NCBI RefSeq assembly: GCF_047511655.1
Contig: NC_133391.1
Coordinates: 127,876,906-127,940,905, forward strand
Direction: 5' to 3'
DNA: 64,000 nt
Source: Castor canadensis
Taxonomy: Eukaryota; Chordata; Mammalia; Rodentia; Castoridae
Shown here piece after piece: positions 45,989 to 58,552 of this stretch. Position 1 is the stretch's first letter, and every line of letters starts with the position of its first letter. The translations under genes were made by a program, and so were the position numbers. A model generated the notes under the pieces. That model was not told where the DNA came from. It made no database searches and saw only the letters and a program-made list of their open reading frames with translations.

Positions 45989-48900
45989 TTAGTGTATATT
46001 AATTGTACAAGGGGATTTCATTGTGATAGTTCCATATGCATATAATGTTCTTTGATCTAATTCACCCCCTTTTACTTTTCTTACCTCCCTCTCTCCTTTT
46101 TTAAATAATTTTCATAGCTTTATTATTCTGTTTTCATACATGTGTCTGAAGCACTTTAATCATATTCACTTACCCTTCACCCTCTCCTATTGCCCTTCTC
46201 ACTTGTCCTGGTTCCCACCCTCAAACAGTCCCCTATTTTACACTAGTGTCATTTGAAGTTTAGATTCTGCATATGGGAGAGAAACATGTGATAGTTGCTT
46301 TTTCAGTCTGCCTTATTTCCCTTAATATGTTGATATCCAATTTCATCCATTTTCCTTTCTTCTTTATGGCTGAATAATACACCATTGTGTGTATATACCA
46401 CATTCTCTTTATCCATTTGTTCATTCCTGGATATGAAGACTGATTGTATAACTTTGCTATTATAAATAATACTGCTATAAACATGGGTGTGGGCAGGTAT
46501 CTCTATTGTATGCTGATTACATTCCTTCAGATATGTGCCCAGGAGTGGTAAGCAGGATCTTGTGGTAGCTCTATTTGTAATTTAAGGAACCCCCATACTG
46601 ATTTCTATAGTGGCTATACTAGTTGACATTCCCACCAAGAGTGTATGAAGATTCCTTTTTCTCTGAATCCTCACCAGCATTTATTCTTTTTTTTTTTTCT
46701 TGGTAATTGCCATTCTGACTGTGCTGAGATGGAATCCTAGTTGTGGTTTTGCTTTGCATTTCTTTCATGCCCAAGAATGTTGAACATTTCTTCATGTATT
46801 TATTGCCCATTCATACTTCTGTTGAGAACTGTCTGTTCAATTAATTTTGCCGTGTTATTAATTGGATGTTTTGTTCTTTTACTGTTTAATTTTCAGAGCT
46901 CTTTATACATTCTGAATACCAGTCCCTTATCTAATGAATACCTGGCAAAGATTTTCTTTCATTCTGTAGATTGTGTTTTGCTTCTGGAATTTTTTTCCTT
47001 TGCTGTGCAGAGCTTTTTAATTTGATGAAGTCTCATGTGTCAATTCTTGCTCTTATTTCCTGAGCATTTGGAGTCGTATTCAAAAAGGGTATTTCATATG
47101 TCTTACTCTAGTAGTTTCAGTATTTAAAGTCTTACATTTAGATCTTTGAGCCATTTTAACTGATTTTTTATACAAGGTGAGAAATAGGATCTAGTTTCAT
47201 TCTTTTTTGTGGATATTCAGTTTTCTTAACTCCATTTGTTGAAGAAGCTGTCTTTTCTCCAATGTATGTGGCATTTTTGTCGAAAATCAGATGGCTGTAG
47301 CTGTATGAGATTATTTCTATATTATCCATTCTATTCCATTGGTTTGCACATCTGTTTTTGTGCCAGTACAATGCTGTTTTTACTACTATGGCTCCATAGT
47401 ATAATCTGAAGTGTGGTGTTGTGACACCTTGAGCATTGTTCTTTTTGCTTATGATCGCTTTGGCTATTTGGGATCTTTTATGTTTGTATATGAATTTAGG
47501 AGCACTTTTCCTATTTCTGTGGAAAATGACAATGGGATTTTGGTGGGAATTGCATTGACTATATAAATTGCTTTTGGCAGGATAGCCAGTTTTACAATAT
47601 TGATTCTGCTGATCTGTGCATGTAGGAGGTCTTTATATCATCCAGTGTCTTCAGTTTATTTCTTCAGTGTTTATAATTTTTGTTGAAGAGCTCTTTCACC
47701 TCCTTTATTAGGTTTATTCCTAGGTATTTAGCTGTTTTTTAGGGTATTGTGAATGAGATTGTTTTCATGGTTTCTTTCTCAGCCTGTTTGTTATTGATAT
47801 GTAGAAAAAATACTTATTTTTGTATGTTGATTTTGTATCCCACTACTTTGCTGACAGTGTTTATCAGATGTAAGAGTTTTCTGGTGGAGTCTTTAGGGTC
47901 ATTTAAGTATAGGACCATATTATATGCAAATAGAGATAATTTGTCTTCTTCATTTCCTGTTTCTATCCATTTTATTTCTTTTTTTTTGTCTTCCTGCTCT
48001 AACAATTCAAGCACTAAATTGAATAAAAGAGGAGAGAGTAGACAAGTAGAAATCTTGTTCCTGATTTCAGAGGAAGTGTTTTCACTTTGTCTCCATATAG
48101 CACAGTGGTTGGCAATAGTCTTATCATACATAGCCTTTACTTGGTTGCAGTATGTTCCTACTATTCTTTATTTCCTCAGGACTTTGATCGTGAAGGGATA
48201 TTGAATTTTATTAAAGGCTTTTCTGCATCTACTTGAGATAATCATGTGATTTTGCCCTTGATTCTGTTTATGTGCTATATTTTGATTATCAATTCACATA
48301 TGCTGAAACCAGCCTCGTATCCCTGGAATGAAGCCAATTTGATCGTAGAATATAATCTTTTTAGAGTGATATTGAATTCAGTCTGCAAGCATTTTCTTGA
48401 GAATTTTTGTGTCTATGTTCATCAAGACAATTGGTCAGTATATATATTTATCATGTCTTTGTCCAGTTTTAGTATCAGGGTAATAGTATTTGGCTTTTTA
48501 ATGGTAGCTCAGAGGTTGTGCATGTTCCATTTATACTTTTGGTTTTTAATCTTCATCTGCCTCTACCTTATCTTCATGGTCTGATACTCTGTCTTGAATT
48601 TGATCCAATCTACTGGAAAGACTTTCAACTGAGTTTTTTATTTTACTTATTAAACATTTCATTTCCATAATTTCCATTTTTCCCAGAATTTCTATATCTT
48701 TTTTGAATTCCTCTTTTGTGTTCTGCATTCTCATCTGTATTTCATTCAGGTTTTTGTTTGAGTTTTCTTGGAATTCATTCAGGTGTTTATTCCTGTCCTC
48801 TTTAATCTCATTGATAACTTTTATAATCCTTTTCTTTAATTCTTTGAGATTTTATCACCTGCTCTATTGTTAGTACCGTTATTGTGGAGTTGTTGGGTTT

Positions 48901-50115
48901 TGGAAGTCATGTTTTGCCTTCTTTTTTCTTATTTCAATGGAATTTCTGCATCTCAGGCCAACTTGTTGATTGAAAGTTTTGATTACCTATAGTCTTTCAG
49001 TTGACATACTCTCAATATTCAGGCAGAACAGTGTCATGTCTTCATTGAGGTTTTGTTTTTCTCCACTGGATTAGCAGTATGGTTTAGTGTCCAAGCATTC
49101 TCCTACATGTTCATGTTACTCAGCCTGATCCCCACTGATGCTCAGATCCAGGTAAACTAGCTAGAGTCTCTTATAGAAAGGTTGGTTGACTGCTTCTGGG
49201 CTGCTTTCACTGTAGAAACTTCCCTTATTTTTGTAGGGAACTGCTACTATCTGCAGGGAGCTTTACTACCTGTTGGCCAGGCAGATTCTCACTTGCTTCA
49301 CAAATCCCCCAAATTTGTGTCCCCAGGGGCAGCAAGCATTCAAGCCTACGCGTGATCTCTGGATGCATTGTAGAGTCAGGAGAGCAAACAACACTGAGTT
49401 CTGCACTGACAGAGGGAGAACTGAGGGACCTAGGCACTCTGCCTACTGGTCTCAGTACTTACAGACCCCATTTAGCAGTTCACCTCCCTGTGGGGTCAAG
49501 GGCAGAGGCAACCATGCTACAACCTGCAGTTGATGGACTTGCTCCTCCTCTTCTGGGAGTGTGGGGCCTCCAACCACCACACTCTGCACTGCTTAAACTT
49601 CTCTGCGGGACCATGTCAGATTTTCTTTGTCTCCATGACCACCTCCTGTGGCATCCTCCCCACCAGACACTATGGCAGGATGTCCCAAGACTCCCTGAGC
49701 TATGATTGTTCCTTGTGTTCAAGACCCCAGAGTAGCTCATTCCCAAAGACAGTGCATTGCTATGGCTTTCCAGGATAAGGGCAGCAACAGAGTGTCTCTT
49801 TGCCAGGGCTAGTTTTCCATGCTGGAACAGTCATTGTCTCACCAAATCTTCACACTAGGTTTAAGGAGTGGTAGGTGTGGGCTTATCCACCACCTCAGTC
49901 TTCCAGTCTGTCACCAGGGTCATCTAGCTTACCTTGTGATTCTTCTTTGTTATCTCTGTTTCTTTGTGTTTTTCTGCTATCCTGCCTCTTTGTGATTTCT
50001 GGTGCTCTTCTCTTTTTCTTTTCAGAATGTAGTCTCTTACTTGTTACCTGATCTTTTCATTCATGGAGTCAAAACATTGGATCCTCCTTATTTACCATCT
50101 TGCACCATACCTCTG
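45989..50115 (-). mobile_element. L1, minus strand, with 5' UTR but internally deleted
   Basis: Reading minus: the 5' UTR is about 50115-49000, starting near a CAAGATGG YY1-type site (50098-50105). An ORF1-like coiled-coil piece is at 48734-48546 (SLSSRLDQIQDRVSDHEDKV). Then comes the ORF2 RT region (about 48540-47750), the ORF2 C-terminus and the 3' UTR down to 45989. The ORF2 endonuclease and early RT are absent between 48546 and about 48500. It has many stops. Confidence 0.75.
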
Positions 50116-50126
50116 TATCAGTTTTT

Positions 50127-50546
50127 AAAAGGATTTTTTTTTTTTGATGGTTCTAAGGTTTGAATTCAGGGCTGCACACTTGCTAGGCAGACACTCTACC
50201 ACTTGAACCATACCTCCAGCTCTTTTTGCTTTGGTTATTTTGAAGAAAGGATCTTGCTTTTTGCCCAGACTGGCTTGGACCACAATCCTCCTATTTTTTG
50301 CTTCCCACCATCACTGAGATGACATATGCATGCCACTGTGCCCAACTTTTTCCCAATGAGTTGGGGTCTCACCAGTTTTTTTGCTGGGCTAGCTTGGAAC
50401 CGTTATCCTGATCTCAGCCTTCCACTTAGCTTGGGATGACAGGTGTCTTCCACTGCACCCAGCTATTGGTTAAGATGAGGTCTTGTGGAACTTGTTGCCC
50501 TGACTGGCCTTGAATGGAGATCCATGCAAATGACCTGTGCCTGACT
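50127..50546 (-). repeat. Composite SINE: ID + several B1-like units, minus strand
   Basis: A poly-T start, then GGTTTGAATTCAGGGCTGCA, followed by at least two antisense B1 units (TTGCCCAGACTGGCTTGGAC; GTTGGGGTCTCACCAG) and part of a third (CCCTGACTGGCCTTGAATGG). AAAAGGATTTTTTT flanks it on both sides. Confidence 0.85.
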
Positions 50547-52197
50547 TCAAAAGGATTTTTTTTTCTTTTTTTTTCATTTTTCTTTTATTATTCATATGTG
50601 CATACAAGGCTTGGTTTATTTCTCCACCCTGCCCCCACCCCCTCCCTTACCACCCACTCCACCCCCTCCCGCTCCCCCCCTCAATACCCAGCAGAAACTA
50701 TTTTGCCCTTATCTCTAATTTTGTTGTAGAGAGAGTATAAGCAATAATAGGAAGGAACAAGGGGTTTTGCTGGTTGAGATAAGGATAGCTATACAGGGCA
50801 TTGACTCACATTGATTTCCTGTGCATGGGTGTTACCTTCTAGGTTGATTCTTTTTAATCTAACCTTTTCTCTAGTTCCTGGTCTCCTTTTCCTATTGGCC
50901 TCAGTTGCTTTAAGGTATCTGCTTTAGTTTCTCTGCATTAAGGGCAACAAATGCTAGCTAGTTTTTTAGGTGTCTTACCTATCCTCACCCCTCCCTTGTG
51001 TGCTCTCGCTTTTATCATGTGCTCATAGTCCAATCCCCTTGTTGTGTTTGCCCTTGATCTAATGTCCATATATGAGGGAGAACATACGATTTTTGGTCTT
51101 TTGAGCCAGGCTAACCTCACTCAGAATGATGTTCTCCAATTCCATCCATTTACCAGCGAATGATAACATTTCGTTCTTCTTCATGGCTGCATAAAATTCC
51201 ATTGTGTATAGATACCACATTTTCTTAATCCATTCGTCAGTGCTGGGGCATCTTGGCTATTTCCATAACTTGGCTATTGTGAATAGTGCCGCAATAAACA
51301 TGGATGTGCAGGTGCCTCTGGAGTAACAGTCTTTTGGGTATATCCCCATGAGTGGTATTGCTGGATCAAATGGTAGATCGATGTCCAGCTTTTTAAGTAG
51401 CCTCCAAATTTTTTTCCAGAGTGGTTGTACTAGTCTACATTCCCACCAACAGTGTAAGAGGGTTCCTTTTTCCCCCGCATCCTCGCCAACACCTGTTGTT
51501 GGTGGTGTTGCTGATGATGGCTATTCTAACAGGGGTGAGGTGGAATCTTAGTGTGGTTTTAATTTGCATTTCCTTTATTGCTAGAGATGGTGAGCATTTT
51601 TTCATGTGTTTTCTGGCCATTTGAATTTCTTCTTTTGAGAAAGTTCTGTTTAGTTCACCTGCCCATTTCTTTATTGGTTCATTAGTTTTGGGAGAATTTA
51701 GTTTTTTAAGTTCCCTGTATATTCTGGTTATCAGTCCTTTGTCTGATGTATAATTGGCAAATATTTTCTCCCACTCTGTGGGTGTTCTCTTCAGTTTAGA
51801 GACCATTTCTTTTGATGAACAGAAGCTTTTTAGTTTTATGAGGTCCCATTTATCTATGCTATCTCTTAGTTGCTGTGCTGCTGGGGTTTCATTGAGAAAG
51901 TTCTTACCTATACCTACTAACTCCAGAGTATTTCCTACTCTTTCTTGTATCAACTTAAGAGTTTGGGGTCTGATATTAAGATCCTTGATCCATTTTGAGT
52001 TAATCTTGGTATAGGGTGATATACATGGATCTAGTTTCAGTTTTTTGCAGACTGCTAACCAGTTTTCCCAGCAGTTTTTGTTGAAGAGGCTGCTATTTCT
52101 CCATCGTATATTTTTAGCTCCTTTGTCAAAGATAAGTTGCTCATAGTTGTGTGGCTTCATATCTGGATCCTCTATTCTGTTCAAAAGGATTTTTTTT
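50547..52197 (-). mobile_element. 5'-truncated L1, minus strand, with 17-bp perfect TSD
   Basis: TCAAAAGGATTTTTTTT is at 50547-50563 and 52181-52197. The insert reads, on the minus strand, ORF2 from [20 protein letters not shown] to [20 protein letters not shown] and a stop at 51435. After a shift it continues with the ORF2 end, the 3' UTR and a G-rich tract (C-rich on plus, about 50615-50695). The 276-codon frame starts outside the element at 52265. It is one of the youngest L1 copies here but not a coding gene. Confidence 0.93.
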
Positions 52198-52764
52198 AAA
52201 AGACTTCTCATTGTGTATTTTGTTCTATACTTAACAAAGCATGTAACTATGATTTTTGGTACCACTGAGTATAAGACTCATTCATGAGTCTGTCTTACAA
52301 ACAAAGTAAGTTTTTCAACTGATATTAAGGGAAAAAGCAGATTAAGAGCTAGATTTAATAAATATGCAGGCAATCGCCTCACCAAACATACTTACACACA
52401 CACCCATCTCATCTCTCTATTGAAAGATGCTTAATGTAAAAACATACCTCTATTTGTCTTGACTTCTAGATATTCTTCACTGGCTTACCAGTCTTGGGAG
52501 AATTATTTTTAAGTTTCTAAAAAACTGTTTTGTGACTTTATGGTAGTTATTTTGTAATAGTCATTTAATTCTTTCTTGTCACCTACATCTAACTTATTGC
52601 TTTGTAGACTTTTGGATCAATAGAGGAATAGTATTGAGAAAGTGCCTTCAGGAGGAGGGACTCTAATCTGCTTTTTTGTTGTGTAACATAAGTAAATGCT
52701 TCTTGTGTAGCTCTTTTACTATGACTTTATTCTTAGGTTCAAACTCTGTCTTTGAAAGTATGAC

Positions 52765-53119
52765 TTTGAGGCTGGGCTTAGCGACTCAGGTCTGTTATCC
52801 CAGCTACTCAGGCAGAGATCAGGAGGATTATGGTTTTCCACCAACTTAGACAAAAAGTTAGCAAGACCCCATCTCAACAGATAGCTGGGTGTGATGGTAT
52901 ATACCTATGATCCCAGCTATTCTGAAGGTAAAGTTTAGAGGACGGTCATGGTCCCAGGCTGGCCCAGGCAAAAAGAGAAACCCTAACCAAAAAAAAAAAA
53001 AAAGAACAAAGATTTAAATAAAAATCAAATACCTGAAGCAAAAGATCTGAATGCATGGCTCAAGTGGCAGAGCACTTGCCTGACAAGCACAAGGCCCTGA
53101 GTTGAAATCCCAGCACTGC

Positions 53120-53163
<44 letters not shown>
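52765..53163 (+). repeat. Composite SINE: B1 + B1 + ID with long CA tail
   Basis: GGGCTTAGCGACTCAGGTCT, GCTGGGTGTGATGGTATATA and GAATGCATGGCTCAAGTGGC open the units. The tail is (AC)20 at about 53123-53163. Confidence 0.9.
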
Positions 53164-53164
<1 letters not shown>

Positions 53165-53189
53165 GTATGACTTTGAATTGAAAATGGGT

Positions 53190-53720
53190 ATGTAATGGTC
53201 ATCTTTTTTCTTTCTTTCTTTCTTTTTTTCTACAAAACAAAAAAACCATATACTTTAATTAGTATATTATAGAGATTCAAGTATATATAGCCATCAAAAA
53301 ACAGAAGAACATGACAATAAAAAAAATACTTAAAGCACCAGAAAATATACTTTGAGATTAAAAAATTGAGAAAAATCTGAAGTTTTGGAAGACTAAAAAA
53401 TACAGAAGCAATGGTATATGATACATGAAAATATTTTTAAAAATGAGAGAAAGCATACAGACATAAGATCAATCCTGAAGAAAACAGATGCGGTTATAAG
53501 GCAGTTGCAGTATTGAAGTATAACATGAATCTTCACTTTGAAGTATTACCCTCTCTTCACAGTATTGAGAAACACAATAAGATCTGCATTAACAAACACT
53601 ACAACATTTATAATCCAATAATAAATGGAAAGTTTTACAATATTCTAAATGCAAGGTAGATACAGTACCAAAACGTGTGGGTTGATAAAAAAATGACAAC
53701 AGAAAATGAAACATATTAAA
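53190..53720 (-). pseudogene. Possible retroposed mRNA 3' end, minus strand
   Basis: On the minus strand an AT-rich sequence ends with ATTAAA at 53260-53255, then about 20 bases later an A-rich (AAAG)n tail (seen as CTTT repeats at 53205-53225). This looks like an mRNA 3' end plus poly-A. I recognise no parent gene and found no clean target duplication. Confidence 0.3.
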
Positions 53721-53799
53721 TAAGTTAATAAATTATGTCAAAATCAATGGACCCAGTTTTGTGGTTTGTTTATTGGCACATAATACTCATAACCCCTTT

Positions 53800-54180
53800 C
53801 AATTATTTGGATCCTTAATGTCCTCCAAAATTTTACAGGGTAAAGGCTTGGTCTCTAGCATGGTGCTATTAGAAGGTGGTAGAAACTTTTAGGAAGGGCT
53901 AGTGGGATGTTTTAGTTCAGTGGAAGTATGACCTCAAAGAAGATTATGAGACCCTGGTCTCTTCCTCTTCCTCTTTCTCTTTCATTCCCAGACATGACAT
54001 AAACAGGCTTCTTCCATTACATGATCCCAACATTATATGCTACCCTAACACAGGTCCAAAAGCAATGAGTCCAACCTGCATGGACTGCTATTCCAAAAAC
54101 TGAGAAAATACACCTCTACTCTTTACAAGTTGACTATATCAGGTGTCAGTTAACAGAGGGCTCACTACTTTGAGAAACTA
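53800..54180 (+). mobile_element. ERVL-MaLR-type LTR, plus strand
   Basis: CCTTAATGTCCTCCAAAATT, GCTTGGTCTCTAGCATGGTG, ACCCTGGTCTCTTCCTCTTC and CAGGTCCAAAAGCAATGAGT follow the MaLR LTR order; a diverged cousin of 19510-19885. Confidence 0.7.
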
Positions 54181-54479
54181 TCAAAAATTCTATATCCACA
54201 CACTCAATTCTCAATCTCCTTTCTATTCCTTGATTTGCATCACAACTTGCTTGTTCTTCAGATTATAAAGACACAGCTTTTGTATCTTAAGGAGATATGT
54301 GACTTGAACTTCATTATTACTTGATCATCATAATTCCTTTATCACCCTAAAATCCTCAAGTTTGGCATAAACAGCCACTCAAATCACTGCTTTTACAAGT
54401 TATCTGTAGCTCTTTAAATCATCTGTGTCATATTTTAAAGGGAGAAGGAAGCCCTGATATCTTGTCCTTCTTTCTTTAT

Positions 54480-54536
54480 TTTAAAAATTTTTTTATTCAT
54501 TTGTTCACATGTGCATACATTATTTGGACCAGGCAT
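54480..54536 (-). mobile_element. L1 tail fragment (about 55 bp), minus strand
   Basis: TTTTTTTATTCATTTGTTCA and CATGTGCATACATTATTTGG are the reversed L1 tail; almost the whole element is truncated. Confidence 0.75.
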
Positions 54537-54539
54537 CTT

Positions 54540-55586
54540 TTCAAAGTGAGTTAAAGTAGGGTTTTTATATCAGAAGAGTTTACAATCCAATTTTAAACAT
54601 AATTTCAATGAGACTTACTAAGTTATCATGGCTTAGACCATTTTCTGATATTTGTTTTTGGTGTTCTTATTTATTTGTTCATGAGCATTAAAAGGATTCC
54701 TTTTTTCTACCAAAATTTTTATTAAATGTGCATGAGAATAACAGATCATACATAGTAGGAGAATGATACAATACTTAGTCCTATTTTAAAATTTAAATTG
54801 CAAATATAAATGAGCTTAGGAGCATATTGAGTTTGATTCTGCTCTTTTAATCAGAAATATATTGGAAAGATATTTGGTAAATTAGCAGTAAGATGAGAGA
54901 ATCAAATGTAGAAAATGAGCAGAAAGCAAGAGGTACAGTCAAGGTAACACAAGAACAATTTTGTTTGGCTTTTACTACATGTCACCAATACAGACTGAAC
55001 TCCACAGCTATGAATAGTGGCCAATGCTCACTGGGGTTTGCTTTGCTACCTGGAGATTCAGAATATCAGTAGACTTAATAAAGCCTGGAACACATCCTTG
55101 CCCGTGATGCCAAGGAGGAAACAAGGTCTGGAGTTTTGCTTTCTGTAGCAATGGGCAGGGCCTTGCTTTTCAACAAAACAAGAAGTTCACTACAAATAGA
55201 GGGAGTTTGAATGCTTAGAAAGCAAGGAAAAGGGTACATGACTACTACCATCCACTTATTTGACTGTCTAACATCCATATACACCTTTCTTCCCATACTT
55301 ACTTTTTTTAAAGAAGATTTCCAGCCTAACCTAATCAAGTATTCACCATACAAGAAAAGAATTAATCATCCTCATAAACATCATTTAACATCCCATAAAG
55401 GGTGTTAATCCTGAGTCTATGTAGTTACCATATCCAGCTTCAGCTCAAGATAATATTCATATTTCTTCTATTCTTACATGGTTCTTTATCAGTATTATGC
55501 AATCTGTAGACTCAATTGTATAGTTAATGTATATAAAATAATTCAGGTAACAGAAAAAGGGAACATTAGTTAAAATATTATGTAAG

Positions 55587-55626
<40 letters not shown>

Positions 55627-56830
55627 TATATACATATGACAGAGAAAGAAAGGAAATGTGGATAGGCACTACAGTCCTTGTATTTTTGCAGCTATCTCAA
55701 GGCCAGAGCTGGCATTTAAGACTGTGCTTCATGTTCTCGTTCTTTCAGTTAGCACACAAATCTTCAGGATACTTTATCCAATATTGGGACTCAGGTCTTC
55801 CCCCTTAGAAATCAGAGGCTGTGATAGTCCTATCTCTTAGCATTACAATGCTTTTCTATTAATTTTGTTTGATTTATTACAGGAAATTTCTAACATATAC
55901 AAAAGTAGCCTATAGTATAGTGAACTGTATGCATTACCTAGCTTCAGCAACTATCAGTCATAAGCAGCCTTGTTTCATCTCTACCCCACATTCATCCACC
56001 CTCAGGATTATTTTAGAATAAACCCCAGAGTACATTATATCATCTGTAATTATTTGTTTGTATCTCTAACACATAAAGATTTTTGTAAGCATAATCACAG
56101 TACCACTGTCTCACGTGTACAGTTATTTCTGGTATTAAATGTCCAGTCAGCATTTAGATTTCCCTCATTGTCTCATAAGTATCTCTTAACAGACTGTTTG
56201 AGTTAAGAGTCAATAGGGTGACACATATACTGTGTTGATCATTAGCTCAGAGAATAAACTGCATCTTTGGGGACAGGACAACATGACATCATAATGAGTC
56301 TTCAACTGATAATGCTTTTATGGGTGATGGGTAACATAAGAGTAATGAATGCTTTTGGCATCCACCAACTGCATTCTTTTTAGAGTAACTTTCTTGATAT
56401 GAAGCTATATTGTGTGGAATGTGGTGGAGGTGTGTGAGATAGTCAATAGTTCTAATAATTGTAGTGCTAATAGAATGATGCTTGAGGAAAGCAAATCCAA
56501 AACCCAAAGAGGTCTTTTTTCCAGTAAGGGCAGAGCTCTGCTGCCTCCAAGATGGAAGATAACCAGTGTAGCTGGCCAATCCCTGCAGACTATGTACATA
56601 TAATACAGCAGTGGAAGTCTCCCACATTATGGGCCTTAAGTAGGTCTTCACATCACACTATGGAAACCTGAATCCAGATGTGTGTACATTCTCTCTCACT
56701 TTTCTCCTAAACAGACAGAACATAAACATATGATATGATGTAAGTGTAGCAGTTCATAGTATCCTGCATGAAACTGCTGTTTGTTCTTAATACAATGTCA
56801 GTTTTGAAACTCATCATTTATCTCCACATT
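54540..56830. other. Unrecognised intron sequence with a TA repeat
   Basis: The stretch shows no named interspersed repeat or exon until ERCC8 exon 4. A TA run is at 55586-55632. Short frames here (for example 56289-56651 minus) lack protein features. Confidence 0.5.
55586..55632 (+). repeat. (TA)n microsatellite
   Basis: About 23 TA units with a single G interruption, self-complementary and so able to form a hairpin or cruciform. Confidence 0.95.
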
Positions 56831-56834
56831 TTGA

Positions 56835-57053
<219 letters not shown>

Positions 57054-57089
57054 TAAGGTGTCCTACATGTTAGATGTGAAATCAGAATT

Positions 57090-57310
57090 AAAGAGAACTA
57101 GACTAGTTGAGTTTAACTCATCTCCTAGGTCTGCTGCCAACTTACTGTATGACATTGGGCAAATGCCCAAGCCTCTGTGTTTCAATTTTCTCATTAGTAA
57201 GTGGGGGTCTGGATGGCATGTTATAGAATGATTGTGAAGGTTAAGTGAGCCCTTTCATATAAAATTCCTGGCATAGTGCCTCACACAGTAAATGCTCAAA
57301 ACCTGTTAGC
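57090..57310 (+). repeat. MIR SINE
   Basis: GCTGCCAACTTACTGTATGA, CATTGGGCAAATGCCCAAGC, GTGAAGGTTAAGTGAGCCC and CAGTAAATGCTCAAAACC cover most of the element. Confidence 0.92.
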
Positions 57311-57639
57311 TATTATTATCTTTATTATTTGAAAACCACTGTGGTCTAGTGAACTAAGAAAGAAACTTGGTTTTATCCCCTGTTGATCTATAAACTTAAA
57401 GGAAAAGAAAACTATAAGTCAATAAAGATATATGGTGGGTAATTTCTATGATAATTGGTCATATTTAAATTTCTAGTGCTAATATTTTCCCTGAGATGTG
57501 TCTCCATCTGTCTTCAAAACTTCTATATGTAAATGTAGGACCATCCCTTCATCCTTAACCTGTTCCAAACTGAGCACGACATCTCTAAACATGTTGTTAT
57601 AAAACCTTGGCAAGTCTCCCTTCAAACTTATACTCCTCT

Positions 57640-57965
57640 TGTCTCCTTCCCTTACCATAACTGCACATCTACAGCTCTAGAAACTCTTAACTGGTTTCCT
57701 TGCTTTACTTTCCTTCCCACCTATTCCACAGTAAGTTCTACCCCATACGCTGTCTCATCATATCTCTACCTAAATCCTTTTCTGATTCCCATTGTCTAAA
57801 CTCATCCTAGCATTCTAAAATCTCTGTGACATTCCACCTTGTTCCCTCAATGGTAGCTTCTACCTCTTCAACACAAAAAATTTGCTGCAACTAAATTAGG
57901 TCCTTTGCCTGTGGAGCATATCTCAGTCATTTTATATTCCCTACCTCTAGACCCTTTCTCTATCC
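57640..57965 (+). repeat. L2-like LINE piece
   Basis: TTCCCACCTATTCCACAGTA, CCTAAATCCTTTTCTGATTC and TCTGTGACATTCCACCTTGT resemble diverged L2 3' sequence. Confidence 0.5.
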
Positions 57966-58019
57966 AACTTTTCCCTTCTCTTGAGGTCACATCTGTTTTT
58001 GCAATTACATTGAAACAAG

Positions 58020-58160
58020 AATTAAGATATTAGAGTTCTAGTCCTATACTGCTACTTATTAGATATATTACTTTAGGTAAAGTCATTTAGCAAAGGTCTC
58101 TTTATTTGTAAAATTAAGGTATCAGTCTAAATGTTGCTAAGGTCCCTCCAGTTCTATCAT
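58020..58160 (+). repeat. MIR SINE fragment
   Basis: CTTTAGGTAAAGTCATTTAG, CTTTATTTGTAAAATTAAGG and AGGTCCCTCCAGTTCTAT are MIR phrases. Confidence 0.75.
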
Positions 58161-58204
58161 ATAACGAGTGAGGTTTTGGAGTCCATTTTAATCACTTTTT
58201 TGGG

Positions 58205-58552
58205 ATTTTTTTTTTTTTTTTTTTTTTGGCGGTGATGGAGTTTAAAGTCAGGGCTTTGTGCTTGGTAGGCAGGCGCTGTACCACTTGAGCTATGCCCCTA
58301 GTCCTTTTAGTTTGGAGTGTTTTTCAAATAGGGCCTTATTTTTATGCCTAGACCAGCCTGGACCACAAACTGCCTATGTAAGTTTCCCACATAGCTGAGA
58401 TGACAGATACGTGTCACCACACCCAGGTTTTATTGGTTGAGATGGGGGTCTTGTTAACTTTGGCCTAAGCTAGTTTTGAATCACAATCTTCCTGATGTCC
58501 ACTTCCTGTATAAATCGGATTATAGACATGAGTTGCTGTGCCCAGCTCACCT
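58205..58552 (-). repeat. Composite SINE: ID + B1 + B1, minus strand
   Basis: A long poly-T (58207-58226), GTGCTTGGTAGGCAGGCGCT, then two antisense B1 units ending at GAGTTGCTGTGCCCAGCTC. Confidence 0.9.

Noticed and set aside
51435..52265. 276-codon minus-strand frame
   Set aside because: It is L1 ORF2 sequence in a 5'-truncated copy. Its first codons come from flanking DNA, and it ends at a frameshift stop.
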